Below are positions 26,900-36,429 of a stretch of DNA of 64,000 bases, piece by piece (position 1 is the stretch's first letter; each line of letters begins with the position of its first letter). The stretch comes from Sporocytophaga myxococcoides (GTDB lineage: Bacteria; Bacteroidota; Bacteroidia; Cytophagales; Cytophagaceae), in NCBI RefSeq assembly GCF_000775915.1, contig NZ_BBLT01000012.1:62001-126000 (forward strand). Reading direction: 5' to 3'. The notes under the pieces are model-generated. The model made no database searches. It was not told the origin of the DNA and worked only from the letters and a program-made list of their open reading frames with translations. A program made the translations under genes and the position numbers.

Positions 26900-28198
26900 T
26901 TAAGAATTTTCCTCTGATTTTTCGGATCCTGCAACAACTACTGCAGCCATTGCATCGCCAGCAACATTTATTAAAGTGCGACACATATCAAGGATTCTGT
27001 CAGGCGCTAGGATCAATGCTATACCTTCTATTGGGATATCGGTACTTTTCAGAACTGCAATTAAAGTAATCATTCCGGCTCCGGGAATTCCTGCTGCCCC
27101 TACAGCAGCCAGTGTAGCTGTAAAGACAATAGTGACCTGCTGAAAAAAAGTAAGCTCCAGGCCAAACGCTTGTGCAATAAAAACTGCTGCAATACTTTGA
27201 TAAAGAGCAGTTCCATCCATATTTACAGTAGTACCGAAAGGCAAAACAAAACCAGTAATTTCTGCAGGCACCTTTAAATGATGCTCTACCCTTTCCATAG
27301 TAACAGGAAGGGTTGCATTGCTTGAACTTGAGGTGAAAGCAAGTAAAAATGCTGGTCTCATTCCTTTAAAAAACTGACCATATTTAACATCGGAAAAAAA
27401 AGTAAATATGGCAGGATAAAGGATAAACAGAATAATTGCCAGTCCGATTAATACCGAAATAGCATACCAAAGAAGCGAATATAAAAGCTGAACCATCTGA
27501 CTGCCATTCCCTGCCAGTTCCACAAGTACAGAAGCCATCAATGCAAATACGCCTACAGGTGCAACAGCCATGATCATCATGACCATTTTCAAAAGGGCCT
27601 CATTGACTGCTTCAAGAAAATCTACAACTGTAGCAGATTTATCCGAGGAGATTCTGGTAAGTGCTATTCCGAAAAGCAAACCGAAAAATACTACCTGAAG
27701 CATACGGGTATTGTCTGATGCAGCGCCAAAGAAGTTTGGAGGAATCATTTCTACTAGTGGAGAAAGAGGACTTTCCTGAACCTTTTCAAATGCTGAAATA
27801 CTTTTCTCTGTCACTTCCTGGTATTGAGAAATCATCTGACTTCTGGTTTCCTCAGAAATTACTTTTCCTGGCTTGATAAAACCGGCAACTGTAACCCCTA
27901 GAAAAGTGGCAATAATAGCAGTACAAAAAAATAAAAGGATCGTTTTTCCTCCGATCCTTCCGACTTTTGCGAAGTCTTTTAAGTTTGCAATTCCTGAAAT
28001 TAATGATGTGAGAATTAAAGGAATTGCAATCATTTGAAGCAGCCTAAGGAAGATAGTTCCGAATGGCTTTACATAATCTACAGTAACCTTTGCTCCTTCT
28101 TGAAACTCTGGTGCATAAATTCCCCAGAGTATTCCGGCAATCATTCCCAGAAGGATCTGCAAATAAAGAGGAAAGCTTTTCTTTGGCTTTTCGTCCAT
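26900..28198 (-). CDS. Dicarboxylate/amino acid:cation symporter (GltP/DctA family)
   Basis: This inner-membrane secondary transporter of the glutamate/dicarboxylate:Na+/H+ symporter family takes up glutamate, aspartate or C4-dicarboxylates. Features are eight hydrophobic helices, a first re-entrant hairpin with the serine-rich LLAFTSSSSNATLPVTMERV stretch near 280-298, TVNMDGTALYQSIAAVF near 321-337 (NMDGT motif) and the substrate-site region ILAPDRILDMCRTLINVAGDA near 394-412 (D and R residues). Length 432 is normal. The ATG abuts the aroC stop codon, so it is co-transcribed with batD and aroC, though no functional connection is obvious. Confidence 0.93.
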   Translation of the reverse strand: MDEKPKKSFPLYLQILLGMIAGILWGIYAPEFQEGAKVTVDYVKPFGTIFLRLLQMIAIPLILTSLISGIANLKDFAKVGRIGGKTILLFFCTAIIATFLGVTVAGFIKPGKVISEETRSQMISQYQEVTEKSISAFEKVQESPLSPLVEMIPPNFFGAASDNTRMLQVVFFGLLFGIALTRISSDKSATVVDFLEAVNEALLKMVMMIMAVAPVGVFALMASVLVELAGNGSQMVQLLYSLLWYAISVLIGLAIILFILYPAIFTFFSDVKYGQFFKGMRPAFLLAFTSSSSNATLPVTMERVEHHLKVPAEITGFVLPFGTTVNMDGTALYQSIAAVFIAQAFGLELTFFQQVTIVFTATLAAVGAAGIPGAGMITLIAVLKSTDIPIEGIALILAPDRILDMCRTLINVAGDAMAAVVVAGSEKSEENS

Positions 28199-29275
28199 TT
28201 ATAGTTTTATTACTTTATTCCTTAAAAGTGAATCAGCAAGCACTAATGCGGTCATCGCTTCTACGATAGGTACAGCTCTTGGAACTACACAAGGATCATG
28301 TCTTCCCTTACCTGAAACGGTTACAGCTTCCCCTTCCTGGTTGATACTCTCCTGATCCTTCATTAAAGTAGCTACAGGTTTGAATGCCACCCTGAAATAA
28401 ATATCCTCTCCGTTGGAAATTCCGCCTTGAATCCCACCTGAATAATTCGTTTTGGTTCTTATTCTATCTCCTTCAACATAGAAGGCATCATTATGCTGAG
28501 ACCCCAGCATCTTCACACCTTCAAAACCACTCCCATATTCAAACCCTTTTACTGCATTGATTCCAAGCATAGCTTTCCCCAGTTCCGCATGTAATTTATC
28601 AAAAACCGGTTCTCCAAGTCCTACCGGAGTGCCTTGAACAACGCATGATACGACACCACCTATTGTATCACAGTCTTTCCGGACACTATCGATGAGACTG
28701 ATCATTTCCTCTGCCATTACAGGATCAGGGCAACGAACAATGTTATTTTCAGTCTCCTCAAGGTTTAATTCTTTATAACTTTTCTGGAGTGAAAGACCAC
28801 CTACCTGAGAAACATAGGCATTGATTTTAATACCATATTTTGCTAGGAATAATTTTGCTATTGCTCCGGCTGCAACTCTTGCAAGAGTTTCTCTTGCCGA
28901 ACTTCTACCGCCACCTCTGTAATCACGCACCCCATACTTTTCCTGATAAGTAAAGTCAGCATGAGAAGGTCTGTACCTGTCAGCAATATGTGAATAGTCC
29001 TTACTTCTTGCATCGGCATTCCAGACCAGCATTGCGATAGGTGTGCCGGTAGATTTTCCTTCGAATATTCCGGAAACGATTTCTATCTTATCTTCTTCTT
29101 TTCTTTGTGTGGTGATTTTGGATTGCCCAGGCTTTCTTCTGTCCAATTCATTTTGAATGAATTCCAGATCCAGATCAAGACCTGCAGGACATCCATCAAG
29201 GACAACACCTACTGCACGGCCATGAGACTCGCCGAACGTACTGATTTTAAATAACTTTCCGTAACTATTACTCAT
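28199..29275 (-). CDS. aroC: Chorismate synthase
   Basis: AroC converts 5-enolpyruvylshikimate 3-phosphate to chorismate using reduced FMN, the last shared step of aromatic amino-acid synthesis. The three family signatures are visible: [18 protein letters not shown] near 15-32, the [21 protein letters not shown] stretch (start [18 protein letters not shown]) near 121-140, and [18 protein letters not shown] near 326-343. Length 358 is standard. The start codon overlaps the batD stop (ATGA), and the symporter gene follows with no gap. No other aro genes are in the window. Confidence 0.96.
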   Translation of the reverse strand: MSNSYGKLFKISTFGESHGRAVGVVLDGCPAGLDLDLEFIQNELDRRKPGQSKITTQRKEEDKIEIVSGIFEGKSTGTPIAMLVWNADARSKDYSHIADRYRPSHADFTYQEKYGVRDYRGGGRSSARETLARVAAGAIAKLFLAKYGIKINAYVSQVGGLSLQKSYKELNLEETENNIVRCPDPVMAEEMISLIDSVRKDCDTIGGVVSCVVQGTPVGLGEPVFDKLHAELGKAMLGINAVKGFEYGSGFEGVKMLGSQHNDAFYVEGDRIRTKTNYSGGIQGGISNGEDIYFRVAFKPVATLMKDQESINQEGEAVTVSGKGRHDPCVVPRAVPIVEAMTALVLADSLLRNKVIKL

Positions 29276-30654
29276 CGTTTGATAATTAAAATAATGGTTG
29301 TTACCAGCATAAACAGAATGATAATATTGGTTAAAACCTTTGTAAGATCATCCCTTTCTCCTTGTCTGAGTCTGTTGCTTGACTTATCGATGAGCTGGTA
29401 AAAGCCGTCTTCGTGACTTGAAATATACTCACTTTTTCTTTCTCCTTTTACATAAATCATAAATTTTGGAGTGAGTGTATCATAAGTTTTGCTTGAAGTA
29501 TTGAAATAAATAAGGGAGAAACAATCTGCAAGCTTAATATTTCCGGAATTCTTGGGAAGAAATTCATAATTAAAAACTTTGGTAAATTGAATATCACTCC
29601 CCCTCTCATCTTTTTTCAGATCTTCTTTTTCAGGATAAATTTCAAAATCACGAGATTCTTTTACATTCATTTCAGCCAGGGCAGGATTAAACATTCCTGT
29701 AAGCTTCAAAGAAACTTTAAGCGGCTCATTCACTTCCAGCACTTTCTTCCAGATATTTGTCTGCAGTTCGGCTGTGCCGACAGCTACAGAATCCATTAAT
29801 GGATGCTCGGGCAATGGTAATACCTGGATTGCAATTCCTCCGGACTTAAACATTTTGAATTCATCTTTTCTTTCAATTTCATTTTTAGTCCTTAAAGTAG
29901 CGTAGGTCAAAATCTTAAAACCGGTTGAAGGAATGTTTATAGTCCCGGCACCCAGTGGAAAAAGGCAGACCTTGTATAAGCGATACCTGTTATAGACTTT
30001 ATTATGGAATTTTACAGTATCCTTTTTGAGTTCGCCGGGAGATGTGATTTCTTCAATCCAACAGTCGGCAGGCTTCAAATCCTGGATGATATAAGTTACC
30101 TGCTTGTTCAGATCGACAAAATTGTATTCGGAAGGGTTATCTTTTGCTACTAGAAAACTTGCTGACAGCACAAAACCTTCATTGACGAAAACCGATTTTT
30201 GGTTGCTCTCCACCAGAAACATTGCATCCAACTCAGAAGGAGAGAACTCTTCTTTTTTCCCAGCTTTATCTTCTGAGATCTGCTCAAGAGATTTTTTACC
30301 AGGAGCTACTGTAATTTTAGTACCATTAAAGCGATAAGTCTGACCGTTAACCGAAATTGTAAAAGAAGGAAGCGTAAAGACTCCGGGCTTAGAAGGTAAG
30401 TATTCCTGTTCGGCGATAAAAATATCTTCTTTTCTTTCCCTGTGAAAAATTGTTCTCTTTTTTGAAAAATCTTCAATTTCGGGAAATGGACTGATTTCTT
30501 TTACTTTTTTAGTAGGAACTGTAAGCGTAATGGTAAAAATTTCTCCCTCCTGGATGGAACGGTCTGAGAATTTAATTTTTAAATCCTGGGCTGAAAGATT
30601 ACATGTTAAAAAAACAAGACTGCAGCATACACATAAAAGTAATTTTTCAACCAT
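29272..30654 (-). CDS. batD: BatD-family membrane protein
   Basis: BatD is a membrane-anchored protein of the Bat 'aerotolerance' system. A signal peptide ([19 protein letters not shown]) is followed by a long extracytoplasmic beta-rich region. It opens with [18 protein letters not shown], typical of the family, and has repeated immunoglobulin-like strands. A C-terminal transmembrane helix ([18 protein letters not shown]) anchors it. A length of 460 is a little short for the family. In most genomes batD sits with moxR, DUF58 and VWA genes. Here it stands upstream of aroC, and the only moxR in the window is about 15 kb away. Confidence 0.85.
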   Translation of the reverse strand: MVEKLLLCVCCSLVFLTCNLSAQDLKIKFSDRSIQEGEIFTITLTVPTKKVKEISPFPEIEDFSKKRTIFHRERKEDIFIAEQEYLPSKPGVFTLPSFTISVNGQTYRFNGTKITVAPGKKSLEQISEDKAGKKEEFSPSELDAMFLVESNQKSVFVNEGFVLSASFLVAKDNPSEYNFVDLNKQVTYIIQDLKPADCWIEEITSPGELKKDTVKFHNKVYNRYRLYKVCLFPLGAGTINIPSTGFKILTYATLRTKNEIERKDEFKMFKSGGIAIQVLPLPEHPLMDSVAVGTAELQTNIWKKVLEVNEPLKVSLKLTGMFNPALAEMNVKESRDFEIYPEKEDLKKDERGSDIQFTKVFNYEFLPKNSGNIKLADCFSLIYFNTSSKTYDTLTPKFMIYVKGERKSEYISSHEDGFYQLIDKSSNRLRQGERDDLTKVLTNIIILFMLVTTIILIIKR

Positions 30655-30689
30655 TTTTAAAACACATTTCAGATGAATATCAACCCTGG

Positions 30690-30737
30690 CACATTTCTCT
30701 GATTCATAACTCTAAGGGATAAAATTAGAGAAATGTG
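30690..30737. other. Hairpin in the batD upstream region
   Basis: CACATTTCTCT and AGAGAAATGTG are perfect 11-nt reverse complements around a 26-nt loop, 36 nt before the batD start on the minus strand. It could be a 5'-leader structure of batD. It is too far from a T-run to be an obvious terminator. Confidence 0.45.
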
Positions 30738-30867
30738 AAAAAACTTAAAACATTTTACAACATAAAGGCGTTAATAAGGTTAGTAAAGTAAGTCAAATCT
30801 AATGTAAGATTTGGTTTCAAATTAATAACTTAAAAAAAACCTAACAACCAAAAACTATTTAAATCAA

Positions 30868-31044
30868 ATGCTTGAATACGTAAAATTAATTCTAGAGAAA
30901 GTAAGTTTTGACAAACAACTTTTTGAAAAAGAATTAAAAAAAAGTATCAGAGATTTAATGAAAGAAGAGTTAATTGATCTGAAGAAGTGGTGCTACGAAA
31001 ATTTTTCCAAAGAGCACGAAATTCTTAACAGATGCTTTGTTTAA
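30868..31044 (+). CDS. Small conserved-looking protein, 58 aa
   Basis: A short intact frame beginning MLEYVKLILEKVSFDKQLF and ending EILNRCFV. It reads as two amphipathic helices, rich in Lys/Glu, with a tryptophan-cysteine pair (KKWCYENF) and a C-terminal cysteine. Codon use resembles neighbouring genes, the frame fills the space between divergent batD and the next hairpin, and it has no signal peptide. Its style matches small Bacteroidota-specific proteins that I cannot name. It is too short for many gene finders. Function unknown. Confidence 0.6.
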   Translation: MLEYVKLILEKVSFDKQLFEKELKKSIRDLMKEELIDLKKWCYENFSKEHEILNRCFV

Positions 31045-31053
31045 CCTAATTAA

Positions 31054-31093
31054 AGCCTGATTTTCAACAATCAATCTTATTGGAAATCAGGCT
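31054..31093. terminator. Long hairpin at convergent ends of the 58-aa gene and queG
   Basis: AGCCTGATTTTCAA pairs with TTGGAAATCAGGCT (14 pairs, one G-T) around a 12-nt loop. It lies 10 nt past the small gene and contains the queG stop codon. T-runs are weak on both sides, so it may be a bidirectional terminator or a 3'-end protector. Confidence 0.65.
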
Positions 31094-32001
31094 AAAAATT
31101 TTATATTTCTTTGAAGTCCCTCAAATTTTGTTCGCTTTATAGCTGTTTTTTTAAATATTTCATCAAATAATTCTGACGTAAGCTCTGTCCATTCTTTAAG
31201 GCTCTTAAATTCTTCAGAAGGTAAAAACTGGGGTTCATTATGAGCTTTAGAAAATCTGTTCCACGGACAAACGTCCTGACAAACATCGCAGCCAAAAATC
31301 CAGTTGTCCATCTTTCCTTTAAAATCTGAAGGAATATTATTTTTCAGTTCTATAGTAAGATAGGAAATACATTTACTTCCATCAACCACATATGCTTGAG
31401 AAATAGCATCTGTTGGGCAGGCATCTATACATCTGGTGCAGGTACCGCAATAATCTTTCATTGGTCCATCATACTCCAGATCCAGATCAGTAATAAGTTC
31501 TGCAATAAAAAAGAAACTTCCGGATTTAGGGTTAATGAGATTGCTGTTTTTTCCCCTCCAGCCTAAACCTCCCCTTTCGGCCCAGGTTTTGTCCATAACA
31601 GGAGCAGAATCAACGAAGGCCCTGCCATTAAAATCGCCGATTTCCTGCTTCATATGAAGCATTAATTCTTTAAGTTTATCCTTTATTACAGTGTGATAAT
31701 CCCTTCCGTAAGCATACTTGGAAATTTTTAACTGGTGATCAACGGTCTCTTCAGGAAAATAATTTAACAGGAATGAGATCACAGACTTTGAGCCTTCTAC
31801 CAGTTTACGTGGATCAAGACGCTTATCAAAGTGGTTTTCCATCCACTTCATTTCCCCATGATAATTATTTTTTAGCCAGTTTTCCAGTCTTGGAGCTTCC
31901 TCTTCCAAAAAATCAGCTCTAGATATGCCACAGTAATCAAAGCCCAGTTCTTTTGCTTTATTCTTAATGAGCAGGGTATGTTTGGATTTTGATGAAAACA
32001 T
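31087..32001 (-). CDS. queG: Epoxyqueuosine reductase
   Basis: QueG reduces epoxyqueuosine to queuosine in tRNA using cobalamin and two [4Fe-4S] clusters. The N-terminal part has [21 protein letters not shown] near 22-40. The DUF1730/active region includes [13 protein letters not shown] and [24 protein letters not shown] (in part [17 protein letters not shown]) near 130-150. The ferredoxin-like cysteines are [16 protein letters not shown] near 185 and [14 protein letters not shown] near 238. Start is the ATG at 32001, 4 nt after the ruvB stop; a TTG further up would overlap ruvB. Length is about 304. It probably forms a unit with ruvB. Confidence 0.94.
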   Translation of the reverse strand: MFSSKSKHTLLIKNKAKELGFDYCGISRADFLEEEAPRLENWLKNNYHGEMKWMENHFDKRLDPRKLVEGSKSVISFLLNYFPEETVDHQLKISKYAYGRDYHTVIKDKLKELMLHMKQEIGDFNGRAFVDSAPVMDKTWAERGGLGWRGKNSNLINPKSGSFFFIAELITDLDLEYDGPMKDYCGTCTRCIDACPTDAISQAYVVDGSKCISYLTIELKNNIPSDFKGKMDNWIFGCDVCQDVCPWNRFSKAHNEPQFLPSEEFKSLKEWTELTSELFDEIFKKTAIKRTKFEGLQRNIKFLA

Positions 32002-32005
32002 AAGC

Positions 32006-33043
32006 TTAGAAATCCAGATCAAACAGCGTTCCTGTACGGTTGTTTGGCTTTATTTTCAAATGTTTATAAGCCAGTTCTGTAGCTTCCCGGCCCCTGGAAG
32101 TTCTTTTAATGTAGCCTTCCTGGATCAGGAAAGGTTCGTACACTTCTTCAATGGTTTCTGCCTCCTCCCCGCATGCTGTAGCGATAGTAGAAATACCAAC
32201 AGGGCCACCTTTAAATTTTTCTATGATGGTCATTAAAATCCTGTTATCCATTTCATCCAGTCCATTCTGATCAACATTCAGGGCAGTAAGAGCCATCCGG
32301 GCGATTTCAATGGTAATTCTCCCCTTGCCTTTTATCTGGGCAAAATCACGAGTTCTTCTTAATAGATTATTAGATATACGAGGCGTTCCACGACTTCTTC
32401 TTGCTATTTCATAAGCAGCGACTTCATCGATAGGAGTATTGATAATGCCTGCAGAACGCTCTACAATGCTTGTAAGCAATTTTGCATCATAGTACTCCAG
32501 ACGTGCATTGATACCAAATCTGGCTCTTAAAGGAGATGTCAGGAGGCCGGCTCTTGTAGTTGCTCCGATAAGTGTAAAAGGATTTAATCCGATTTGAACT
32601 GTACGCGCATTCGGCCCGGAATCAAGCATAATGTCTATTCTGTAATCCTCCATGGCAGAATAAAGATATTCTTCCACTACCGGATTCAGACGATGTATTT
32701 CATCAATAAAGAGGACATCATTGGCTTCCAGATTGGTTAAAAGCCCTGCAAGGTCACCAGGCTTTTCGAGGACCGGTCCGGAAGTTATTTTAATCCCTGA
32801 ACCTAATTCATTTGCTATAATATTTGAAAGAGTGGTTTTACCTAAGCCCGGAGGGCCATGAAGCAATACGTGATCCAATGCCTCTTCCCTTTGCTTTGCA
32901 GCTTCGACAAATATTCGAAGATTTTCAACTATTTTATCCTGACCTGTAAAATCCTCAAAGCTTAGCGGACGCAAGGCTTTTTCAAATTCCCTTTCTCCCG
33001 AATTAAAATTTTGGTTATCACCTTTTAAATAGTCTTCGCGCAT
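32006..33043 (-). CDS. ruvB: Holliday junction branch migration ATPase RuvB
   Basis: RuvB is the AAA+ hexameric motor that drives Holliday-junction branch migration with RuvA. It shows [19 protein letters not shown] near 25, Walker [17 protein letters not shown] near 60-75, Walker [21 protein letters not shown] near 109-128, [18 protein letters not shown] near 158-175 (sensor and arginine-finger region), and the C-terminal winged helix with [16 protein letters not shown] near 314. Length 345 is normal. queG follows closely on the same strand. ruvA and ruvC are not in the window. Confidence 0.97.
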   Translation of the reverse strand: MREDYLKGDNQNFNSGEREFEKALRPLSFEDFTGQDKIVENLRIFVEAAKQREEALDHVLLHGPPGLGKTTLSNIIANELGSGIKITSGPVLEKPGDLAGLLTNLEANDVLFIDEIHRLNPVVEEYLYSAMEDYRIDIMLDSGPNARTVQIGLNPFTLIGATTRAGLLTSPLRARFGINARLEYYDAKLLTSIVERSAGIINTPIDEVAAYEIARRSRGTPRISNNLLRRTRDFAQIKGKGRITIEIARMALTALNVDQNGLDEMDNRILMTIIEKFKGGPVGISTIATACGEEAETIEEVYEPFLIQEGYIKRTSRGREATELAYKHLKIKPNNRTGTLFDLDF

Positions 33044-33261
33044 TTCAAAAAGAATACTTTAACACAATTTTCTTCTAATTTACGATATTTTAACTGTCCA
33101 GCATCAGCTATAGATATATTTTGCGAATAATCTTAGCAATACATGACACTCTGACTATCAAGCTACTTAAAGTTTCTTAAAATCTAAAACCTTGACCTTA
33201 AGCAGATGTCATTATTTTTCAACCAGGTAAAAAAGCTAGGGATCACTACTGAATTTTAATG

Positions 33262-33269
33262 TAAATTTG
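33262..33269 (+). promoter_or_regulatory. Candidate -7 promoter element for the methyltransferase gene
   Basis: TAAATTTG fits the Bacteroidota -7 consensus TAnnTTTG and lies 13 nt before the ATG, which implies a very short leader. No matching -33 element is evident. Confidence 0.35.
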
Positions 33270-33282
33270 CAGATTCAATTTT

Positions 33283-34029
33283 ATGGCACTAGCAAAAAAA
33301 GAGTGGTTTAGTGAATGGTTTAACTCTCCTTACTACCATATATTATATAAGCACAGAGATTTCGAAGAGGCAGAAAACTTTATTGATAATCTTCAGGAAA
33401 CACTTAAGTTTGTTGAAGGTCAGACAGCGTTGGACCTTGGCTGTGGAAGAGGGAGACATGCATTTTACATGCATAAAAAGGGATTGAATGTAACAGGTAT
33501 CGATTTATCGGAAGAAAACATTGCCTTTGCATCAAAATCAGAAGATGAAACGCTGCATTTTTTTGTACATGATATGAGGAATGTATTTGCGGAAAATCAC
33601 TTCGACTATATCTTCAACCTTTTTACCAGTTTCGGATATTTTGACGAAGAAAATGATAATATCCAGGCAATAAAAGCAGCATCTACAGCTCTTCGTCCAA
33701 AGGGGCGTATGGTACTCGATTTTTTCAATACAGAAAAAGTAATCCGCAATCTTCAGCAAAAAAATGAGGCTATCATTGATGGTATTCAATTTAATATAAG
33801 CAGAATGGTATATGAAGGCTGGATTATAAAAGATATCAAGATAAAGGACGGTTCATCCGAATTACATTTTCAGGAAAGAGTAAAAGGTGTAAAGCGAGAA
33901 GAATTCGAAAACTATTTTAAATTTGCGGGCCTCAAAATTCTGAATTTATATGGAAACTACGAACTTCAGCCATTTGAGTCAGAAAGTGACCGCATGATCT
34001 TTATTCTGGAGAAAGAAAATTATAATTAA
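33283..34029 (+). CDS. SAM-dependent methyltransferase (class I)
   Basis: This soluble class I methyltransferase of unknown substrate begins with an N-terminal cap EWFSEWFNSPYYHILYKHRD, common in small-molecule methyltransferases of Bacteroidota. Motif I is ALDLGCGRGRHAFYM near 48-62 and the acidic ribose-binding residue is in VTGIDLSEENI near 70. Motif IV region FDYIFNLFTSFGYF lies near 107-120. Length 248 is ordinary. The gene is followed 3 nt later by the ZIP transporter on the same strand, so the two are co-transcribed, but a shared role is not evident. Confidence 0.88.
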   Translation: MALAKKEWFSEWFNSPYYHILYKHRDFEEAENFIDNLQETLKFVEGQTALDLGCGRGRHAFYMHKKGLNVTGIDLSEENIAFASKSEDETLHFFVHDMRNVFAENHFDYIFNLFTSFGYFDEENDNIQAIKAASTALRPKGRMVLDFFNTEKVIRNLQQKNEAIIDGIQFNISRMVYEGWIIKDIKIKDGSSELHFQERVKGVKREEFENYFKFAGLKILNLYGNYELQPFESESDRMIFILEKENYN

Positions 34030-34032
34030 AGA

Positions 34033-34773
34033 ATGGTAATATCACTACTGCTCCTATTTAGTTCGGCTTTGCTGGCAGGCTTAGCTGTGTTTTTCATTCC
34101 AAATCTAAATCTCCAAAGATTTAAGGTTGTATTGTCTTTTAGTGGTGCTTATCTGTTCAGCATTACTGTGATGCATATCCTTCCTGAGCTCTTCCTGGAA
34201 TCAGGAGATATACGCTTTGCGGGAATTGCAGTGCTTACAGGCTTCTTTTTCCAAATGGTACTTGAATACTTTTCTTCAGGGGTAGAGCATGGGCATATTC
34301 ATATCCATGATCATGAGCTTGGACATTCTCAAATTCCATACTCACTTTTAATCTCAATTTGTATTCATGCCTTTCTGGAAGGAACCCTTGTTGCTCATCC
34401 TTCGCACGGCCATAGCCATGGAGAATCACATACCTTGTTGTACGGATTGCTATTACATAAAATTCCGGAAGCTTTTGCGCTTATGTCAGTGCTTGTATTC
34501 TCTATGAGAAACAAGGTTATTGCAGTATTATTATTAGTGCTTTTTGCATTGGCCTCTCCGATGGGATTATTACTCAGTCATTGGGCCTTTGATCATGAAT
34601 TCTTCGAACTGAACTGGTTTATCTTTTTATTTGGGGTAATCGCAGGTAACTTTCTTTATATATCTACCACGATCTTCTTTGAGACAAGCCCTAATCACAA
34701 GTTTAAAGCGAACAGACTTCTTGTTTCTGTGCTTGGTGCAGTTTCAGCAATAATTGCAGAATACCTTTTGTAA
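34033..34773 (+). CDS. ZIP-family metal transporter
   Basis: This inner-membrane divalent metal transporter of the ZIP family probably carries zinc, iron or manganese. About eight transmembrane helices are visible. Family residues are HILPELFLE near 43-51, a histidine-rich cytoplasmic-loop-like stretch HGHIHIHDHELGH near 86-98, HAFLEGTL near 112-119, and LLHKIPEAFALM near 141-152 (the conserved HxxPE metal site). A second His cluster HPSHGHSHGESH precedes it. Length 246 is normal. Direction of transport and metal cannot be told from sequence. Confidence 0.9.
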   Translation: MVISLLLLFSSALLAGLAVFFIPNLNLQRFKVVLSFSGAYLFSITVMHILPELFLESGDIRFAGIAVLTGFFFQMVLEYFSSGVEHGHIHIHDHELGHSQIPYSLLISICIHAFLEGTLVAHPSHGHSHGESHTLLYGLLLHKIPEAFALMSVLVFSMRNKVIAVLLLVLFALASPMGLLLSHWAFDHEFFELNWFIFLFGVIAGNFLYISTTIFFETSPNHKFKANRLLVSVLGAVSAIIAEYLL

Positions 34774-34786
34774 GCAAGACGTTGAA

Positions 34787-34837
34787 CAAGAGCAAGAGAA
34801 CTAATCATATTTCTAAAGATATATTTTCTTGCTCTTG
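34787..34837. terminator. Convergent-gene hairpin
   Basis: CAAGAGCAAGA and TCTTGCTCTTG pair perfectly over 11 nt around a 29-nt loop whose edges can extend the stem. It lies between the ZIP gene and the convergent hypothetical gene. Confidence 0.6.
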
Positions 34838-34848
34838 CGGTTGCTTTC

Positions 34849-35319
34849 TTACTGAATATCGATATCAAGGTTTCCGTTCATCAGATCCTCGTCTTTTCCA
34901 TTTACACTTGCCGGTACTTCTTTTGCCAAATCATCATCCAATTGCCGATCCGATGGTTTTCCGCTTGTCATTTGTTGCTCTTCCGCAGTAAAGCTAGCAT
35001 CCATTGGAGCCTTTGCTTTGTTCTCTGCTATTACTTCATTTGCTAAAACGCGTGCTCTGTAAGAGTGATACAACGCCTTCTCCAGTTGATTTTCATTATA
35101 GTATTTTTTAGCAAGTCTTTCATGATTAACGGACTTACTTAGATTTCCATTAAATACTTTTGTCTTTTTTACAACCATGTGTGCAAAACCAATTGTGCGA
35201 TTCGTCTTCAACAGGTAGTTTTTGACCTTCACTTTATCAACTGCAGGATTAGCAATAACTGAAGCCAATGTAAACAATGACAGAACTAAGCTGAAATACA
35301 ATTGTCTGAACTGAATCAT
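34849..35319 (-). CDS. Exported hypothetical protein, 156 aa
   Basis: A signal peptide (LYFSLVLSLFTLASVIA, then NPAVDK) directs export. The mature part has an N-terminal segment KVKNYLLKTNRTIGFAHMVV, then an amphipathic helix ERLAKKYYNENQLEKALYHSYRARVLANEVI that resembles a single TPR-like helical hairpin. An acidic, probably disordered tail ends in DLMNGNLDIDIQ. No domain is recognised. It stands alone between two intergenic hairpin regions. Its role is unknown; a periplasmic location is likely. Confidence 0.65.
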   Translation of the reverse strand: MIQFRQLYFSLVLSLFTLASVIANPAVDKVKVKNYLLKTNRTIGFAHMVVKKTKVFNGNLSKSVNHERLAKKYYNENQLEKALYHSYRARVLANEVIAENKAKAPMDASFTAEEQQMTSGKPSDRQLDDDLAKEVPASVNGKDEDLMNGNLDIDIQ

Positions 35320-35878
35320 AGTCTTTTATTTTGTTTGGGAGATTAATACGAAAAAAAATAGAGGTAGATTCAAAAACAATAATTCGTTTTTCGAAAAACA
35401 AATCTCATAAACAATGAAAACCAGGCACATAAACCTAAAGAGAAAGTTTTTTTTATTCTGAAACTTATTCAGCCTTAAATTTAATCCCCTGAAGATCTGT
35501 CAGATTACAATAGATTTAACAAAACGACACTTCACCTCCAGTTCTTAAACACTAAATACCAACACCTTACATTCCCATCATGTAAATGGAACCCTCAGTA
35601 GCAAAATACGGTTTAAGTACTATATGCAATTCCTTAAATTTTTCAGAGAACAACTAGATACCTAAAGTCCCCTAATTAAACGGGACAAGGAAATTGCATT
35701 TTCCTTCTTTTCAAAACTCCCGATACAAATCAATGATAATAAAATCAATTATGAGCTTGTCTCAAAGGAATTCTATTGCCTGATGAGAAAGTGAAACTTG
35801 ATTCAAATTCCATCCTCTTTCACTTATTCATCCGACAATAGCTTTTGAGGCAGCTTTCACCTCTAAATATATATTGTT
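35320..35878. other. 559-bp intergenic region with structured elements, no gene
   Basis: No intact protein-coding frame, tRNA or known riboswitch is recognised. It contains a perfect 14-bp palindrome (GTTTTTCGAAAAAC, 35386-35399) and a nested hairpin at 35773-35841. The region is AT-rich and separates a leftward exported protein from the rightward SMR gene, so it should hold promoters for both. Confidence 0.6.
35773..35841 (+). promoter_or_regulatory. 69-nt nested hairpin upstream of SMR transporter
   Basis: Three helices stack: CTATTG with CAATAG, GATGA with TCATC, and AAGTGAAA with TTTCACTT, separated by a symmetric 3-by-3 loop and a small mismatch, with a 21-nt loop. It ends 37 nt before the SMR start codon. 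If transcribed it would be a 5'-leader structure. It does not fit the guanidine-sensing riboswitch consensus as I know it. Confidence 0.45.
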
Positions 35879-36208
35879 ATGAACTGGATATACCTTTCTC
35901 TCGCAATCGTGACAGAAGTTGTAGGCACAGTGATGATCCGATTTTCGAATAGTTTTTCGAAGATCATACCTACTATCTTAATGATAGCTTTTTATATCAT
36001 TAGTTATTATTTCTTTAACCTGTCCATTAAAAAAATTGAGCTTGGAACTGCTTATGCTGTGTGGTCAGGCGTTGGCACTGCATTACTTACAGCAGTGGGG
36101 ATGCTTGTTTTTAATGAAAGTATTTCTCTGAGCAGAGTTATAGCTATTGCACTTATTCTTATTGGAGTACTAATACTGAATTTATCACAATCCTCTTCTC
36201 AAGCTTAA
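35879..36208 (+). CDS. SMR-family multidrug efflux protein
   Basis: This small multidrug resistance protein has four transmembrane helices and exports cationic compounds in exchange for protons as a dimer. The essential membrane glutamate is in AIVTEVVGTVMIRFS near residue 13, and the second-half signature ELGTAYAVWSGVGTALLTAVGMLVFNE (GTAYAVWSGVGTALLTA) lies near 57-73. The WSGVGTA form fits the EmrE/Qac drug-export group better than the guanidinium exporter (Gdx/SugE) group. Length 109 is typical. It is a single gene behind a structured upstream region. Confidence 0.92.
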   Translation: MNWIYLSLAIVTEVVGTVMIRFSNSFSKIIPTILMIAFYIISYYFFNLSIKKIELGTAYAVWSGVGTALLTAVGMLVFNESISLSRVIAIALILIGVLILNLSQSSSQA

Positions 36209-36341
36209 ATCGAGATAAGCATTAAAAAACACCTTTGATAATCAATCTATCAATAGATCTTAACCAAGATTAATATAGTGATTAACCGGATTTTTCAATG
36301 ACTAATTCTAATTAGTCTTAAAAAAATGAAAGCACAACAAT

Positions 36342-36373
36342 AAAAAAGCAGCTGTCAAAAGCTGCTTTTTTAT
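36342..36373. terminator. Bidirectional terminator between SMR gene and pheS
   Basis: AAAAAAGCAGC and GCTGCTTTTTT form an 11-bp stem with an 8-nt loop and T-runs in both directions. It lies between convergent genes. Confidence 0.88.
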
Positions 36374-36429
36374 TATCCCTAATATTTTAAGTATTAATTA
36401 AATCATTAAACTACTTTCAGCTTAACTAT

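Noticed and set aside
35773-35878. Guanidine riboswitch upstream of the SMR gene
   Set aside because: The hairpin lacks the ACGR loops and other consensus parts of guanidine-I and guanidine-II elements as I know them, and the protein looks like the Qac/EmrE group rather than Gdx.
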